From assembly GCF_004364935.1 (NCBI RefSeq), contig NZ_SOBT01000009.1, positions 333,994 through 397,993 of the forward strand: DNA of 64,000 nucleotides. The letters run 5' to 3'. This DNA is from Panacagrimonas perspica (lineage in GTDB: Bacteria; Pseudomonadota; Gammaproteobacteria; Nevskiales; Nevskiaceae). The translations under genes were made by a program, and so were the position numbers. Below, one piece after another: positions 63,651 through 64,000 of the stretch. Each line of letters opens with the position of its first letter. The first letter of the stretch is position 1. The notes under the pieces were generated by a model. It was not told the origin of the DNA, made no database searches, and saw only the letters and a list, made by a program, of their open reading frames with translations.

Positions 63651-64000
63651 GCCGTCTTCTCCTCGGCGGAATTCGCGCGCGGACCTGCGAACTTCAGAAG
63701 CCCCTTCCACAGCCGCAGCGAAATCATCGCAAACAGCAGCCAGAAGGTCGCCTGCGAAAGAACCGAAAAGAAGTGGCCCAACGCAGGCCGTTTCCAGTCG
63801 TAGGGTCTGCGCGCCAGGAAGCGTTCGGCCTGCGCTTTCTGCTGGATATCCTGCATGCGAAATCCGTCACCGGGAACGCAGGCGTTTTCCTGCGGATGGA
63901 CCAGGCAGGCCGGGTTGAACAACAGGCTCTGCCCCGACGCATCCGTCGAGAGGGCTTCGCCGTCCCGGATGCGTTCGATTTGAGGAAACGCCTCCAGGCG
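63647..64000 (-). CDS. partial protein with C-terminal membrane helix, cut by window end
   Basis: The frame is open from 64000 (right edge) to the stop at 63647, giving at least 117 residues. A membrane helix near the end ([19 protein letters not shown]) is followed by a short basic tail. The visible soluble part has [17 protein letters not shown]. It is the first known gene of the rfbFGH operon and overlaps rfbF (ATGA). The family cannot be told from this fragment. Confidence 0.7.
   Translation of the reverse strand, partial: RLEAFPQIERIRDGEALSTDASGQSLLFNPACLVHPQENACVPGDGFRMQDIQQKAQAERFLARRPYDWKRPALGHFFSVLSQATFWLLFAMISLRLWKGLLKFAGPRANSAEEKTA

Noticed and set aside
62880-64000. O-antigen genes as recently acquired DNA
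   Set aside because: Their base composition and codon use look like the rest of the window; no low-G+C signature, insertion sequence or tRNA is visible.

Overview
The window is a G+C-rich (roughly two-thirds G+C by eye) stretch of a bacterial chromosome. Gene content points to Gammaproteobacteria near the Xanthomonadales/Nevskiales: ampDE, the rpsU-yqeY-dnaG-rpoD macromolecular-synthesis block, TfpX/TfpZ-type pilin accessory protein, OpgC, a PTR1-like pteridine reductase, and many copies of a GTAGCCCGG palindromic repeat. I see no rRNA, tRNA, CRISPR, prophage or transposase genes. Genus-level placement is inference.

Region 1 (about 1-26 kb) is dense in stress and envelope genes: BON-domain protein, WrbA, topoisomerase IB, OtsBA (trehalose), a PQ-loop protein with a metallopeptidase, three small ElaB/YqjD-YqjE-YqjK-like membrane proteins, entericidin, DUF1328, MgtC, AsmA, YihY/BrkB, LigD and Fe-superoxide dismutase. 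At its centre are a soluble receiver/histidine-kinase hybrid (10296-11387) and an AlgB/NtrC-type sigma-54 activator (12052-13419). Upstream of ten or so transcription units here I find sigma-54-type -24/-12 elements (GG-N10-GC, usually GGCAC...TGC). For six of these units a TGCA-N3-TGC-like dyad lies about 50-130 bp further upstream, most often 90-100 bp. I propose that this is one sigma-54 regulon, controlled by the AlgB-like protein, holding genes that E. coli places under RpoS. This is the most interesting hypothesis in the window.

Region 2 (about 26-58 kb) is ordinary chromosome: sterol-desaturase family protein, SDR, epoxide hydrolase, CobW GTPase, SufT, SIMPL protein, purE-purK-MBL hydrolase, orphan ParA, rpoD, dnaG, yqeY, rpsU, tsaD, cobalamin adenosyltransferase, BtuF-like protein, thioesterase, ampE, ampD, an M16 peptidase, uppP, pteridine reductase, OpgC-like acyltransferase and others. 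Sixteen copies or half-copies of the palindromic repeat lie between these genes and in several cases supply the stop codon. None occurs between 1.6 and 30 kb. DnaG here has lost three of the four zinc ligands of its CHC2 motif.

Region 3 (58-64 kb) has a PQQ-type sugar dehydrogenase, a TfpX/TfpZ-like protein and, on the minus strand, an O-antigen operon for CDP-3,6-dideoxyhexose synthesis: a membrane protein cut by the window edge, then rfbF, rfbG and rfbH, joined by ATGA overlaps or a short gap.
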